Of a stretch of DNA of 64,000 nt, positions 54,745 through 63,318 are shown one piece after another (within the stretch, counting starts at the first letter, position 1; every line of letters starts with the position of its first letter). Made by a program: the position numbers and the translations under genes. The notes under the pieces were generated by a model. That model was not told the DNA's origin and did not search any database. It worked only from the letters and a program-made list of their open reading frames with translations. The DNA comes from Actinernus sp. WN-2022 (Eukaryota; Cnidaria; Anthozoa; Actiniaria; Actinernidae). The stretch covers positions 134,442,022 through 134,506,021 of the forward strand of contig JAOWCC010001634.1 in NCBI GenBank assembly GCA_030867875.1. The letters run 5' to 3'.

Positions 54745-55252
54745 CTTGATTCGATATAGTAGTTACTTGCGAATGTTCAATAGGTGTACCAGGAATGACT
54801 ATATGATCAGCTACATTGAACAAAACACTAGCTAGAGCTACAAATCGACCGTGTTTAAGTGCTAATCGACCAGCCGCCATAGATATCTGATGGCGGGCTA
54901 ATTGGTTTTCTTGTAGATCCTTAAACAGTGCTTGTTGGTCGTCTAGTGTAGCTACGTATGAGACTGCGCGAGTAGCTTGACGTAGTACACCATCTACTAA
55001 GTGTACTGTTATTTGATTTGCTACTACGGCCTGGTATCTACTATGTAAACGTTTTACGTCCTTCTCAGATAGTTTAGTTATATCTGTTAGGGAGAAATTC
55101 TGTCCTAGACATTCTTTCGTTTTACCCAATACAGCTAAGGTCTTAAGTTCTTCCCGCCATTCTTCGATATCCTCCAATTCGGTTGAAAATTCCAATTTGG
55201 TTGGTGGACCTGTTAAGTCCTCGCCTTCCAGTTCTTTGGTGTATTCATCCAT
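54686..55252 (-). CDS. 188-aa unknown Polinton protein
   Basis: The start ATG 55252 overlaps the end of the ATPase gene by 8 bases. The N-terminus is acidic (MDEYTKELEGEDLTGPPTKL), followed by a helical middle (ITKLSEKDVKRLHSRYQAVV) and a C-terminal half with a hydrophobic helix (about 134-152, RFVALASVLFNVADHIVI) and a Gly/Asp/Ser tail. It is not matched to a known fold. The position next to the packaging ATPase suggests a virion or assembly role. It is the source of the C-terminal half of the 162-aa chimera. Confidence 0.75.
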   Translation of the reverse strand: MDEYTKELEGEDLTGPPTKLEFSTELEDIEEWREELKTLAVLGKTKECLGQNFSLTDITKLSEKDVKRLHSRYQAVVANQITVHLVDGVLRQATRAVSYVATLDDQQALFKDLQENQLARHQISMAAGRLALKHGRFVALASVLFNVADHIVIPGTPIEHSQVTTISNQDGGTDGSDNCGDSKERDYT

Positions 55253-55868
55253 GATAATATGTTATAGGTGCGGGTATCTCTAACACTACTGCAAAAGGAT
55301 GTCGCAAACAGAAACATATGCGAGCAAACTTATGAGATCGAAGTATCATTCGTAATTTATTACATTCTTGTGAGTCTCCGTAATCTTCAAATATCTTTTT
55401 ACCATCTATAACCGATGCTGTATGAAATGCTACTACGATAGCTACGTTCTCACGAAAAGGTTTACATATACTCGTTAATTGTTGGGATAGTACCCAAATA
55501 GATAGTCCTATATGTCGAGCAGAGAATGCTAAATCTACTAGTTTGTCAGTTCTTCGTTTTACATCTTTTGATGCGGCGCAATCATCTAGAATCAATAATG
55601 TATTGGTACCTGACCAAAAGGTTGCACAAATATTTAATGTGGTATCGATAGCATCCTGAGATGGTGATATGACATAAAAATGCGGATCTCGATTAGCAAA
55701 TCCATGATATGTTTTGTTGTGGGCAAACGTAGGACAAATTAATACTATATAATCGAACTTACCACGAAATGGTCCACGAAGTTGTTCTATGAGAAATGCA
55801 GTCTTTCCACAATTCGTTGGACCTACTATAAGTGTGTTGAATGGAATGTGTTCTACGAGGGAATCCAT
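55245..55868 (-). CDS. ATP: FtsK/HerA-type genome-packaging ATPase
   Basis: The protein is 207 residues, complete. Walker A is IVGPTNCGKTAFL (P-loop G16-T23) and Walker B LLILDDCAA (acidic D95-D96). Sensor-like IWVLSQQL and VAIVVAFHT segments follow, as in the A32-like packaging ATPases of Polintons, virophages and adintoviruses. It would drive genome packaging into the capsid. It starts inside the stop of the major capsid gene (TGATG overlap) and ends overlapping the 188-aa gene, making a compact MCP-ATPase-188 cluster. No defects are visible. Confidence 0.92.
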   Translation of the reverse strand: MDSLVEHIPFNTLIVGPTNCGKTAFLIEQLRGPFRGKFDYIVLICPTFAHNKTYHGFANRDPHFYVISPSQDAIDTTLNICATFWSGTNTLLILDDCAASKDVKRRTDKLVDLAFSARHIGLSIWVLSQQLTSICKPFRENVAIVVAFHTASVIDGKKIFEDYGDSQECNKLRMILRSHKFARICFCLRHPFAVVLEIPAPITYYHG

Positions 55869-57107
55869 CAGTATGTTATACTATCTAAAGATCTGTTCAA
55901 TATCTTGAGCTGAGCATCAGCAAGGACATAGATATGCATGTTTACGTTTCCACTTCCTTTTAAAGTTCTATGTATACGAATATCGATATCTTTTCCACCA
56001 CCAGTTTGTGCCATTCCATCACCATGAGCAGAGGAATCTTTTGCTGTACGACAATCGACTAGGATGGCAAATCTGTTATTGTAAAATTTGGTAGGAGTCA
56101 TGGAAGTATTGGATGTGGCAAACCATACTTTTGCGGACTCCCAAAAATCTGGTGTTAACATACCTCCTGGAAAGAATCTATTTGGAACTCCATTTACGTC
56201 TATCTCTATCTTTGAAATATCAGGATTTACGAATGCTTCGCTATCTCGTGAACCGGCGGTGTGAGGATCTACGAATAGAAAGAGTAATCCAGCGAATGAT
56301 CGGCGTGGAACATTTATATATATTCTGAGATATCAAAGTATCTGATGCCTTAGCGATAGGTACTAACTTGAAGTGAACTGCGTGATCGTATAGGAATGCA
56401 GTACCATTTTCATATGCGCGAAATGCTTTCCTAGCTAGCGTTTCATTCTTGATTGCTTCGTATTCTAACCGGATGTTGGTAAGCTTGTACGTACCTATCT
56501 TTGTCGAATCTGATCCAACGATTATATCGATAGAGTGGGCTAGAGTTAATTCGAATGAAATAGTGTCTTCTAATGCATGTGGATATAGAACTCCATGTTG
56601 TGTAAGAATATCAACGTCTAACGGAATTCTATATTTTGAACCATATGCAGCTAACAATGCATTCTCACCAACATCTGAAGTACCTGCATCACCAGCCTTA
56701 GATCGTAGCTTATTTGTGTTATCTGATTGGATACCTTGTTGTACTCTCGATTCTCTCTCTTGTGTAGATAGATAGATATCGGAATATGTTTGTAATAGAT
56801 CCGATCGAGCAATGTCTTCTACTATTTCAGCTCCTATCTTACAAACTCGATGTATAACTAAGCAACGTCCAACATTTGCAACGACTCGATTATTAGCATG
56901 TCCACCAGACAATACGATATCACCCAATAATGCTAAACTACCAGGTACTAATACGTTATCTTCTCCCATCGTTGGAACTTCCACATAGAGCGTCTCACCT
57001 GGATTAGCAGATGATGGGGTGAAAGTTTTTCTATATAAGGTTCGTTGAGCTTTGAGTGCGAGTTGCACTCTTAGTGCTTCCTTAGGAATTAACTTTGACG
57101 ATATCAT
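55868..57107 (-). CDS. MCP: Major capsid protein (double jelly-roll), one frameshift
   Basis: The start is ATG 57107 (MISSKLIPKEALRVQL); the frame upstream begins only with TTG. The N-terminal jelly roll shows strand-rich blocks (SANPGETLYVEVPTMGEDNV; VVANVGRCLVIHRVCKIG; DTISFELTLAHSIDIIV), as in adintovirus/Polinton hexon-like proteins. Similarity then continues in another frame from about 56310 to the stop at 55868 (second part includes FWESAKVWFATSNTSMTP and NMHIYVLADAQLKI). The break lies in an AT dinucleotide run at about 56311-56325, a plausible slippage site or assembly error. The unbroken protein would be a little over 400 residues, within family range. It is divergent from the 336-aa gene, with a 25-bp gap. 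As read, the second jelly roll is not translated from the first frame. Confidence 0.88.
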
Positions 57108-57141
57108 GTTGAATATACCATGATATATAGTTATGTTCAAT
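57108..57141. promoter_or_regulatory. Divergent spacer between MCP and the 336-aa gene
   Basis: 25-34 bases (depending on which ATG the rightward gene uses: 57133 or 57142) separate two divergent starts. The spacer holds AACTATATATCATGG on the minus strand, a TATA-like core able to serve both directions. Confidence 0.4.
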
Positions 57142-58143
57142 ATGGAAGATAGGGTCGACGTTGATGTGAGACCTGAGGATAATACCGACAGATACGAAGA
57201 ACGAGATGAAAAACGACAACGGCAACGAGATGAAGAAGACCGACAACGAGAACGAGAAGCAAATGAGAGATACGTGGCTTACTTATTGAGTGGCAATCAA
57301 GATGAAGCTGGAGGTAGTGAGACAATTACCATGGGTGTTTTGCATGGTGATGACCCACTTCGAGGATTCACAATCGAACAAACCTTTTCAGATTCGGTAA
57401 AGGAAAGGCTGGTTGATGATGTAAAAGAGCATTATCCGGATGCGGGTATTCGGCATAACATCGAAATCTACTTAAATAATGGACAACTCAACGTTCGCGA
57501 ACTTGGAAGCAACGAAGACTATACGCGTCTATTCGCCGGTAATGAGAAAAATAAGAAATTACGTGTGAAGATGAGGAAAGATCTCAAAGATGCTTTAGGT
57601 CCAAATAATGAAGAAGCTACCAATGAAGTATTATTTGCAGAACGACAACTCGCCGAGCTCTACCGAGCTCTACCGAGCTCTACCGACGCTCAGAAAGAAA
57701 TAGCTAATAAAGAGTTAATGTCTATCCGTAGGGCAAGAGAATTACTTGAACGTCAAGAAGAAGCTATACTAGAACGTACGTCGCTACGTAAGAGGGTTAA
57801 ATACATTTTCAGAAAGTATGGAATGACCGTTCTTGCGGTGGTAACTGCTATTGGTGCTATCGTTAGTGTAATAGTTTCCCAATTATCGAAAGCCGTGCCG
57901 AAACCAGTAAAAGATGGTATCGACAAAGTGGCAGATACAGTAAAGAAGGGGTTAAGAACGGTAGGTGATTTGTTAAAGGAAATGGGAAAGAAACTTGGCC
58001 AGATACTACCTGGAATGATTGGATCAATTGCGAATTTCATATTTACTATGGCCGGTCAAGCTCTAGGAGTATTAGCAGAGAACGTTTGGTTATTTATCGT
58101 AGCTATAGTGGTGATCACAATAGAGCAATACAAACGACGTTAG
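57133..58143 (+). CDS. 336-aa coiled-coil and membrane protein, Polinton core unknown
   Basis: The N-terminal 45 residues are almost entirely Asp/Glu/Arg/Gln (DEKRQRQRDEEDRQREREAN). Residues about 78-150 form a compact-looking domain (TIEQTFSDSVKERLVDDVKE ... LNVRELGSNEDYTRLF), 160-228 a coiled coil, 231-250 a transmembrane helix (VLAVVTAIGAIVSVIVSQ), 255-290 an amphipathic Lys/Val/Gly helix (VKDGIDKVADTVKKGLRTVG), and 292-330 a second long hydrophobic region. A short basic tail ends the protein. The amphipathic-plus-TM end resembles membrane-disrupting capsid proteins, but that is inference. Three exact 10-bp copies (CGAGCTCTAC) at 57654-57683 lie in the frame. Confidence 0.8.
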   Translation: MFNMEDRVDVDVRPEDNTDRYEERDEKRQRQRDEEDRQREREANERYVAYLLSGNQDEAGGSETITMGVLHGDDPLRGFTIEQTFSDSVKERLVDDVKEHYPDAGIRHNIEIYLNNGQLNVRELGSNEDYTRLFAGNEKNKKLRVKMRKDLKDALGPNNEEATNEVLFAERQLAELYRALPSSTDAQKEIANKELMSIRRARELLERQEEAILERTSLRKRVKYIFRKYGMTVLAVVTAIGAIVSVIVSQLSKAVPKPVKDGIDKVADTVKKGLRTVGDLLKEMGKKLGQILPGMIGSIANFIFTMAGQALGVLAENVWLFIVAIVVITIEQYKRR

Positions 58144-59792
58144 CGAAATAACGCCCATGCAATTCCAGCTCCTGCAATAGATACTATCGCTAGATTGATC
58201 CCATGTTGTGGAGTAGGATTTGGTAAGATACTATGCGGAACTCGTTGTGGAACTTGTCGTGGTAATTGTTGTGGAACTTGATGTGGTAATTGTTTCTTTT
58301 GTTTCTTCCCTTTCATATCTGGTGGGGACTTGGTTTCGAGAATATCTGTATTAATATCGTTTACGCCTAACATCATACCTTCTGTGGCGCGCGGGATTGG
58401 ATTTTTATAACCATCATTCTTACCGAGGTAGTACTCGAGGTTGCTTGGTAGTAATCGTACCCCTATAGCTATTGCTAGGTTTAATCTCTTATGTGTGTGT
58501 AGTATAGCTGTAAGATAGTTTTTATAGCTTACCACTAAACCATTTTCGAGAATAGCGTCTTCGACTAATCTCTTAAATTTTTCTTTGACGTTGAAACTAT
58601 CTATGATGGAATGGTTAAGATCATTTTGAGCAGCTAGAACGCAATATGCAAAAGCTTCAACGGATCGATTCAATCTACCTAATCCAGCATCCGTTAATCC
58701 CTTACCGATTGGTGGCGTAAACCAATTATATTGTTTTCCTTCATGTTCATCGTTCCGAATGAATGCCATAAGATCGCCCTGATCCTCCCTACCTCCTTGG
58801 TCTGCAAATAAATTATTGTGATTTGGCCAATTATCCGCTTCTGTGTCGTAACCTCTGATTACGTGGACGTTTTTGAAACCATCATCGTACAAAAGGAATA
58901 CATCTCCTAATCCGTTATTCCTACCTCCGTGCCATCGGAAATCTGGCGTTCGAGATATACCAAATTCGATGCATAATTTCTCAAGAGCTGCTTTGCTATA
59001 GAGGTTATCAATTTGCTTGAAAGAAGAGTCACCAGGTAGAGGAACTCCATGAGCACCACCAAGTTCATTTAGAATTCTTCGTATCGTGAAATAAACATGA
59101 AATCGTAAGAACCCTTGAACAATAGGAGGATACGTTTTGAAAATAGGATCAAACAATGACACTCCACATCCAGAAGTCGCACACCACGTTGCGAAATTCA
59201 ATTGTTGAGGCCAATATTTGAAATCCGGACCATGTAACCAATGGTAGGACTCATTTGCTGTCATATGCTTTACGACAGTCTCTTTGAATATGTTCGGAAC
59301 ACCTGCTTTGAACTTTTTCGTAGGTGTGACGTATATCCATAGATTAATGAGATCGATATCTTGTGCTTTTTCGTGAAAAGGAACTGCTGCGATGGGATAT
59401 TTCACGCTTTTATCTAGTGTTAACGTAGATGGGAAACCACCAACCATCCCCTGCAATGCATTATCGATGAGTTTTTGAATGGCAGCACGTGGCTTGGAGA
59501 TATCATCGCCATATACCGCATAGCTATGATTCCCATATCGAAACCAAATACTCGTCGAATATTTACCTGAATCATGTATGCTCGTGGATGCATAGAACTG
59601 ATGGAAATCCGCATGTGGGTATTGTTTATTAAACTTCACCAATAGATCGGTATTCAGTTTTGAGATCCTCTTATTTTCATCGGTAATTAGAGCAGTCTGC
59701 TCAGATTTCGATAGTCTTGGTCCACCCCTAGCAATCTCTGCTATGTCCTCTGCAGATAGACCGTCGTCTTCGTCTGGCACAACGAAAGGCAT
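58140..59792 (-). CDS. 550-aa unknown protein with C-terminal membrane anchor
   Basis: The largest unassigned gene of the element, start ATG 59792, stop overlapping the end of the convergent 336-aa gene by 4 bases. The long soluble body is rich in aromatic residues (WIYVTPTKKFKAGVPNIFKE; YHWLHGPDFKYWPQQLNFAT; WCATSGCGVSLFDPIFKTYP; FRWHGGRNNGLGDVFLLYDD). A Pro/Gln/Val repeat stretch near 500-525 (QVPQQLPRQVPQRVPHS) and a single C-terminal hydrophobic helix (INLAIVSIAGAGIAWALF) follow. No signal peptide is visible. Proteins like this seem to be recurrent in cnidarian Polintons (memory, not searched). A tail-anchored virion surface or attachment-type protein is one possibility; the enzyme class is unknown. 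Confidence 0.8.
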   Translation of the reverse strand: MPFVVPDEDDGLSAEDIAEIARGGPRLSKSEQTALITDENKRISKLNTDLLVKFNKQYPHADFHQFYASTSIHDSGKYSTSIWFRYGNHSYAVYGDDISKPRAAIQKLIDNALQGMVGGFPSTLTLDKSVKYPIAAVPFHEKAQDIDLINLWIYVTPTKKFKAGVPNIFKETVVKHMTANESYHWLHGPDFKYWPQQLNFATWCATSGCGVSLFDPIFKTYPPIVQGFLRFHVYFTIRRILNELGGAHGVPLPGDSSFKQIDNLYSKAALEKLCIEFGISRTPDFRWHGGRNNGLGDVFLLYDDGFKNVHVIRGYDTEADNWPNHNNLFADQGGREDQGDLMAFIRNDEHEGKQYNWFTPPIGKGLTDAGLGRLNRSVEAFAYCVLAAQNDLNHSIIDSFNVKEKFKRLVEDAILENGLVVSYKNYLTAILHTHKRLNLAIAIGVRLLPSNLEYYLGKNDGYKNPIPRATEGMMLGVNDINTDILETKSPPDMKGKKQKKQLPHQVPQQLPRQVPQRVPHSILPNPTPQHGINLAIVSIAGAGIAWALFR

Positions 59793-59841
59793 AGTAACTA
59801 TTGAAGCTATACATATACATAGTTTATACCTTTAATATATA
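59793..59841. promoter_or_regulatory. Divergent promoter for the 550-aa and penton-like genes
   Basis: This 49-bp spacer holds, on the minus strand, ATATATTAAAGGTATAAACT, then atgtatatgtatag, and on the plus strand TTTAATATATAATGG right at the penton start. It shares the TTAAAGGTATA-type box with the integrase and 71-aa gene leaders. Confidence 0.45.
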
Positions 59842-60495
59842 ATGGTTATCTTAAATGTCACCACCACCTCGTCTGACCATACTGTCTACTTCGATAACCC
59901 CATTCTTATCAATAATATTTCGCTAGTTGAGGTCACTATTAGTCATAATTGGTGGAACCTAGCTGAGAAAGGGGGCTTTAAGTGGATTACCCCCAATAGT
60001 TTGACGTTTCCATACGAAATTAAGGCGGGACATTATAAGATAGAAAATTTGATAACCTACTTAGATCCCGCAGTTGAGGCTGGTTACTTGGAATTCATAG
60101 ACTATCCATTTAGGAAATATTGGCTTATGAAGGTCAAGAAACCAATCCAATTCACTAAGAATGTCTGCGATTTGTTTGGTATCGAAGTAAATGAAGATGT
60201 GACAGATTATGTGACTATCAATAAAGGAAAATACGTCCTGGTGCCAAAAGATATTAATCACATATCTATCTACTGTGATGTGGTGGATTCAGATTTCTCA
60301 CTTCTTGATGGGAAGCCATCTAAAATCCTACATACTTTAAAAACGACATCACACGTTTTTGGTGAAACAACTTACTTTCCACCAACCCTCATACACGCCG
60401 GGCACAACAGGTCGAAAAAACGGCATGTTCGCCATTACTTTTGTTCAGCGGTTTCTCCGATGAGTGTTAAACAAAATGGCGGCTCGTTTAACTAG
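59842..60495 (+). CDS. Penton-like minor capsid protein, 3'-truncated
   Basis: Begins MVILNVTTTSSDHTVYFDNP with beta-rich sequence and contains HISIYCDVVDSDFSLLDGKP, the single-jelly-roll block typical of Polinton/adintovirus penton proteins ('iyvycdiv....v.g....iL'). From about residue 185 the sequence stops resembling the family: the usual final strands are absent and replaced by a basic tail (HNRSKKRHVRHYF) that reads into flanking DNA near 60385-60495. The element is thus cut within this gene. Penton proteins form the capsid vertices with MCP. Truncation of roughly the last 30-40 residues is inferred and probably disables it. Confidence 0.75.
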   Translation: MVILNVTTTSSDHTVYFDNPILINNISLVEVTISHNWWNLAEKGGFKWITPNSLTFPYEIKAGHYKIENLITYLDPAVEAGYLEFIDYPFRKYWLMKVKKPIQFTKNVCDLFGIEVNEDVTDYVTINKGKYVLVPKDINHISIYCDVVDSDFSLLDGKPSKILHTLKTTSHVFGETTYFPPTLIHAGHNRSKKRHVRHYFCSAVSPMSVKQNGGSFN

Positions 60496-60878
60496 GTGAA
60501 GAGGGGATAAAACGAATATTTTCAGAAACTGAGAAAGTGACGGCGAGGAAATGCATCATCAAGATTCAAGTGAGGATGAGGAAGTTAAGGATACAGAAGA
60601 GGAGATATCCAGAGGATGGATTGATACTTTTCAAAGGGGGAGGGTTTGATTTTACGTTTTTTAAGGAACGTTCCTCAGAGTTAACATAATTTCGAAGACG
60701 AAGTCCTGCTGCCGATCGTACATCAGTCTTCCCTAAACGCCAGTGGAGAGTATCAAAGTCAAAGGATGAAAGGTTCGTTTATTCCAGTGATCTTATTATC
60801 ATTATATTTGCCTTATATTTATATACAAAGTAGGTGATTGGACAACTGGATTTCACACGATAAGTTGTTTTTAGATTA
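60496..60878. other. Flank right of the Polinton, no firm gene
   Basis: A short frame near 60551-60650 (MHHQDSSEDEEVKDTEEEIS, then RGWIDTFQRG) looks exon-like in composition, as does ATGGCGGCTCG near 60475, but splice sites and family support are lacking. No Polinton sequence is seen. Confidence 0.3.
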
Positions 60879-61124
60879 GGGGCCGACCATTTGACTTTTG
60901 AGGGGGGGGGGGTTGGGTGTTTTTGAAAAAAAATATCCTGCAAGCCAACGGTGGCGAAAAAAAATATCCTGCAAGCGGAAAAGCTTTGTTCTGGCTCCGC
61001 TTTATTCGCCAAAAAAAATTCGTGCAACAACACTGCTAAAGAAAAAAAAATCGAGCACAGACAAGAACACCCCCCCCCCCCCCCCCCCCCCCACCCCCCC
61101 CTCAAAAGTCAAATGGTCGGCCCC
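60879..61124. mobile_element. 246-bp MITE with GGGGCCGACCATTTGACTTT ends
   Basis: GGGGCCGACCATTTGACTTT is perfectly inverted at the right end (AAAGTCAAATGGTCGGCCCC). The interior carries a G-run (60902-60911), two 'aaaaaatatcctgcaag' copies and a C-run (about 61072-61092). ORFs in this stretch (poly-Pro, poly-Gly) are artefacts of the runs. Confidence 0.85.
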
Positions 61125-62940
61125 TTGTGTTAGCCTGCGTCACATCCGAACTAAACCTGGCTTAACAGGGTTTACAGTAGTGTAGTGTAGTAGTGTGACG
61201 CAGGCACATAATATAATTATACGGCCTCTCTGGTGACCAAGAATGATAGCTTAATAATTACTCGGGCCAGGCCTTTGGCCGGCACGAGTCAGAAAATGCA
61301 AGCCGTTTATTATTATAATTTTTTGTGTCGCTGAAATGCGCCAGCAACCAATCAGATTACACAGGAGCCCATTGTTCGATCCCAACACGTGACATGATCA
61401 ACCAATCAGATTCGACACCCGCCCGACTGTCTTGGGTTTATACTTATCCCGGTACTTATACTTATAGTGTGCGAAGTCAGCAACGGAGCCAAGATTCGTG
61501 GCCATTCTGAACCATTATTTTGCTGAAACCAAAGGTTTCTTCGAATGAAATATCAAGATATTCAGTTATTCTAGGGCTGACAGTACTTTTAGGGGCTTTC
61601 GATGGAAAATTCTCACATTTACGAAAGGGATGTGGCGATCGATGTGGCGATCCAAATATTGCACAGTAAGCTAGTCTAGCCGGCCGGAGGAGTGATGGTT
61701 TTGCCTTTTGGTCCAATAATCCACGGAAACTGAAAGAAAATGCCTGTACTGCTGCATCTAACTGCCATACGATTGCAGTGTTGCCTTGATATTGTTGAAA
61801 TGCTCTTCATTACCATCACACACTGTGAGGAGGTCAAATCAGTGAGGGATTGATTGTTTGCAATGTTGGCTGTAATTGTTTACTGCGACGTCCTCTCTTG
61901 AAAATGAAATACTCTTGAGATTACACAACTGGGAAGTCTTGACTAAACCAGTCAAACAATGTCGAACTTTGCAAAGACTTCAATTCAAGAGTCGGAAAAG
62001 CTGGAAGTGAACAGTGATTGACCCTTGGCTTTGAACGCGAACGGAAATCAGAACTGGTGAAGTTGAAATTATGTGTTTATATATATGCAAATCTTACTTG
62101 TTCCCCACTTTTAAATTAAGTGTAATGGTGACTGTAATTCGAACTGGAAATGAAATTGTCCGTAAGTTGAACTGTATGTGACTTTATAGAGACCAAGAAG
62201 GAAAAAAGTTAAAATCGATCGTCAAAACAATAACAGAACTCGGAAGATACAGAGGCATTCGAATTTACTACGAATTATACCCATAAACAGAACTGGATAT
62301 GACTTACAAACCGAGAATACCGAATTAAAATTGAATTGAATGTGAAACTGTCAAAAGAAGAGCAGAATTCGTTGTGTAAAGCCATACTGGAGAGTACAAT
62401 TATATAAGTTATAATTGTAGAGCATCAAATGCCCCACTGTGGAGTCAAGTGCTCCATGGTGGGGCTTTGGTACGGGTGCAAATCTCTTATCAAATTCACT
62501 ATTTTGACTCTTTCTACAAATGAATTCCTCACCCTGCCAACTTTTGTTTGCTCCAAAATGTCTCACCCCTGGGACAAAAACTCAGTCAAATGCCCCACTT
62601 ATGCCCCCCACCCTTGGGGAAGGGCAGGTTTGGAATTGGTAGAGCTATACACAGATACTGGAACTGATTAGAACAATCATAAATAGAATTGGGTGTGGAG
62701 ATTTATTTACCAAGCGAACACTGTTGCCCTGAAAAATATGTTGAAAAGTCAACTTGAAATACTGAAGAAAGAAGACAAAGAAGTATTTATGTTTTCAGAT
62801 AACCAATTGAACTGATATATAATTTATATGCTTTCACTTGTATACTGATATTATTATTACACTCATGAACAGACAATATTTAGCTTCATTAGTGACATAT
62901 TTTAATTGATATTAATCTAAATCATGTTCCATGCATTTCT
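61125..62940. other. No gene recognised
   Basis: 61131-61207 is a small inverted pair (gcctgcgtcac / gtgacgcaggc). 62430-62630 contains 'gccccac' repeats of satellite character. Frames above 60 codons show no family likeness. Confidence 0.4.
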
Positions 62941-63007
62941 TAGCCTCCCCCGCAGTCGTTTTTAGGGGCTCATAACTAGCCCCTAAAAACGACTGTGGTG
63001 GAGGCTA
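62941..63007. mobile_element. 67-bp palindromic MITE
   Basis: TAGCCTCCCCCGCAGTCGTT, then tttaggggct, is paired with agcccctaaa, then AACGACTGTGGTGGAGGCTA around a loop of about 6 bases. Confidence 0.85.
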
Positions 63008-63091
63008 CACATTTCTATGTGTGTACTAGTTGGTGTTACCCTCATTAAATAAAGTTAATTTTCAATGCACACAATATTTTATTAAACATTA

Positions 63092-63318
63092 GGGACTGGT
63101 CAAAAATTAGCAGGGGAGGTGCAAAGGGGGTGGGGTGGAGATAAAAAAGTCTAAAAATGTATAGTATGTATTAGTATGAAATTTGTTGACCCTTTCTCCC
63201 CTATAACCAATCCTTTTTCAGTTGCCCAATATTTATGACCATCCAGTTTTGGGGATTCAAAACAATATGATCCTCCCCCTTTCACAACCCCTTCCCCTGC
63301 TAATTTCTGACCAGTCCC
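63092..63318. mobile_element. 227-bp TIR element
   Basis: GGGACTGGTCAAAAATTAGC (then agggga) is inverted at the right end (tcccct, then GCTAATTTCTGACCAGTCCC). Inside, further G-rich/C-rich blocks pair loosely. It is non-coding. Confidence 0.85.

Larger units (their letters stand above)
44576..60490. mobile_element. Polinton/Maverick (adintovirus-like) element, right end truncated
   Basis: Carries the hallmark gene set: protein-primed PolB (+), retroviral-type integrase (-), FtsK/HerA ATPase (-), double-jelly-roll major capsid protein (-), penton-like protein (+), and seven lineage-type unknowns. The left end probably starts AGTGGGGGGACTGGGACAC at 44576 (Polintons typically begin 5'-AG). No matching inverted repeat was found on the right; similarity stops inside the penton gene near 60385, and no adenain-like protease is present. 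Most frames are intact, so the copy is young. A 3.33-kb transposon interrupts it at 48815-52143; without that it is about 12.5 kb. Both a transposon and a virus-like life cycle are proposed for this group. Confidence 0.92.

Noticed and set aside
61000..61190. Proline-rich and glycine-rich ORFs
   Set aside because: Products of the C-run/G-run within a MITE.
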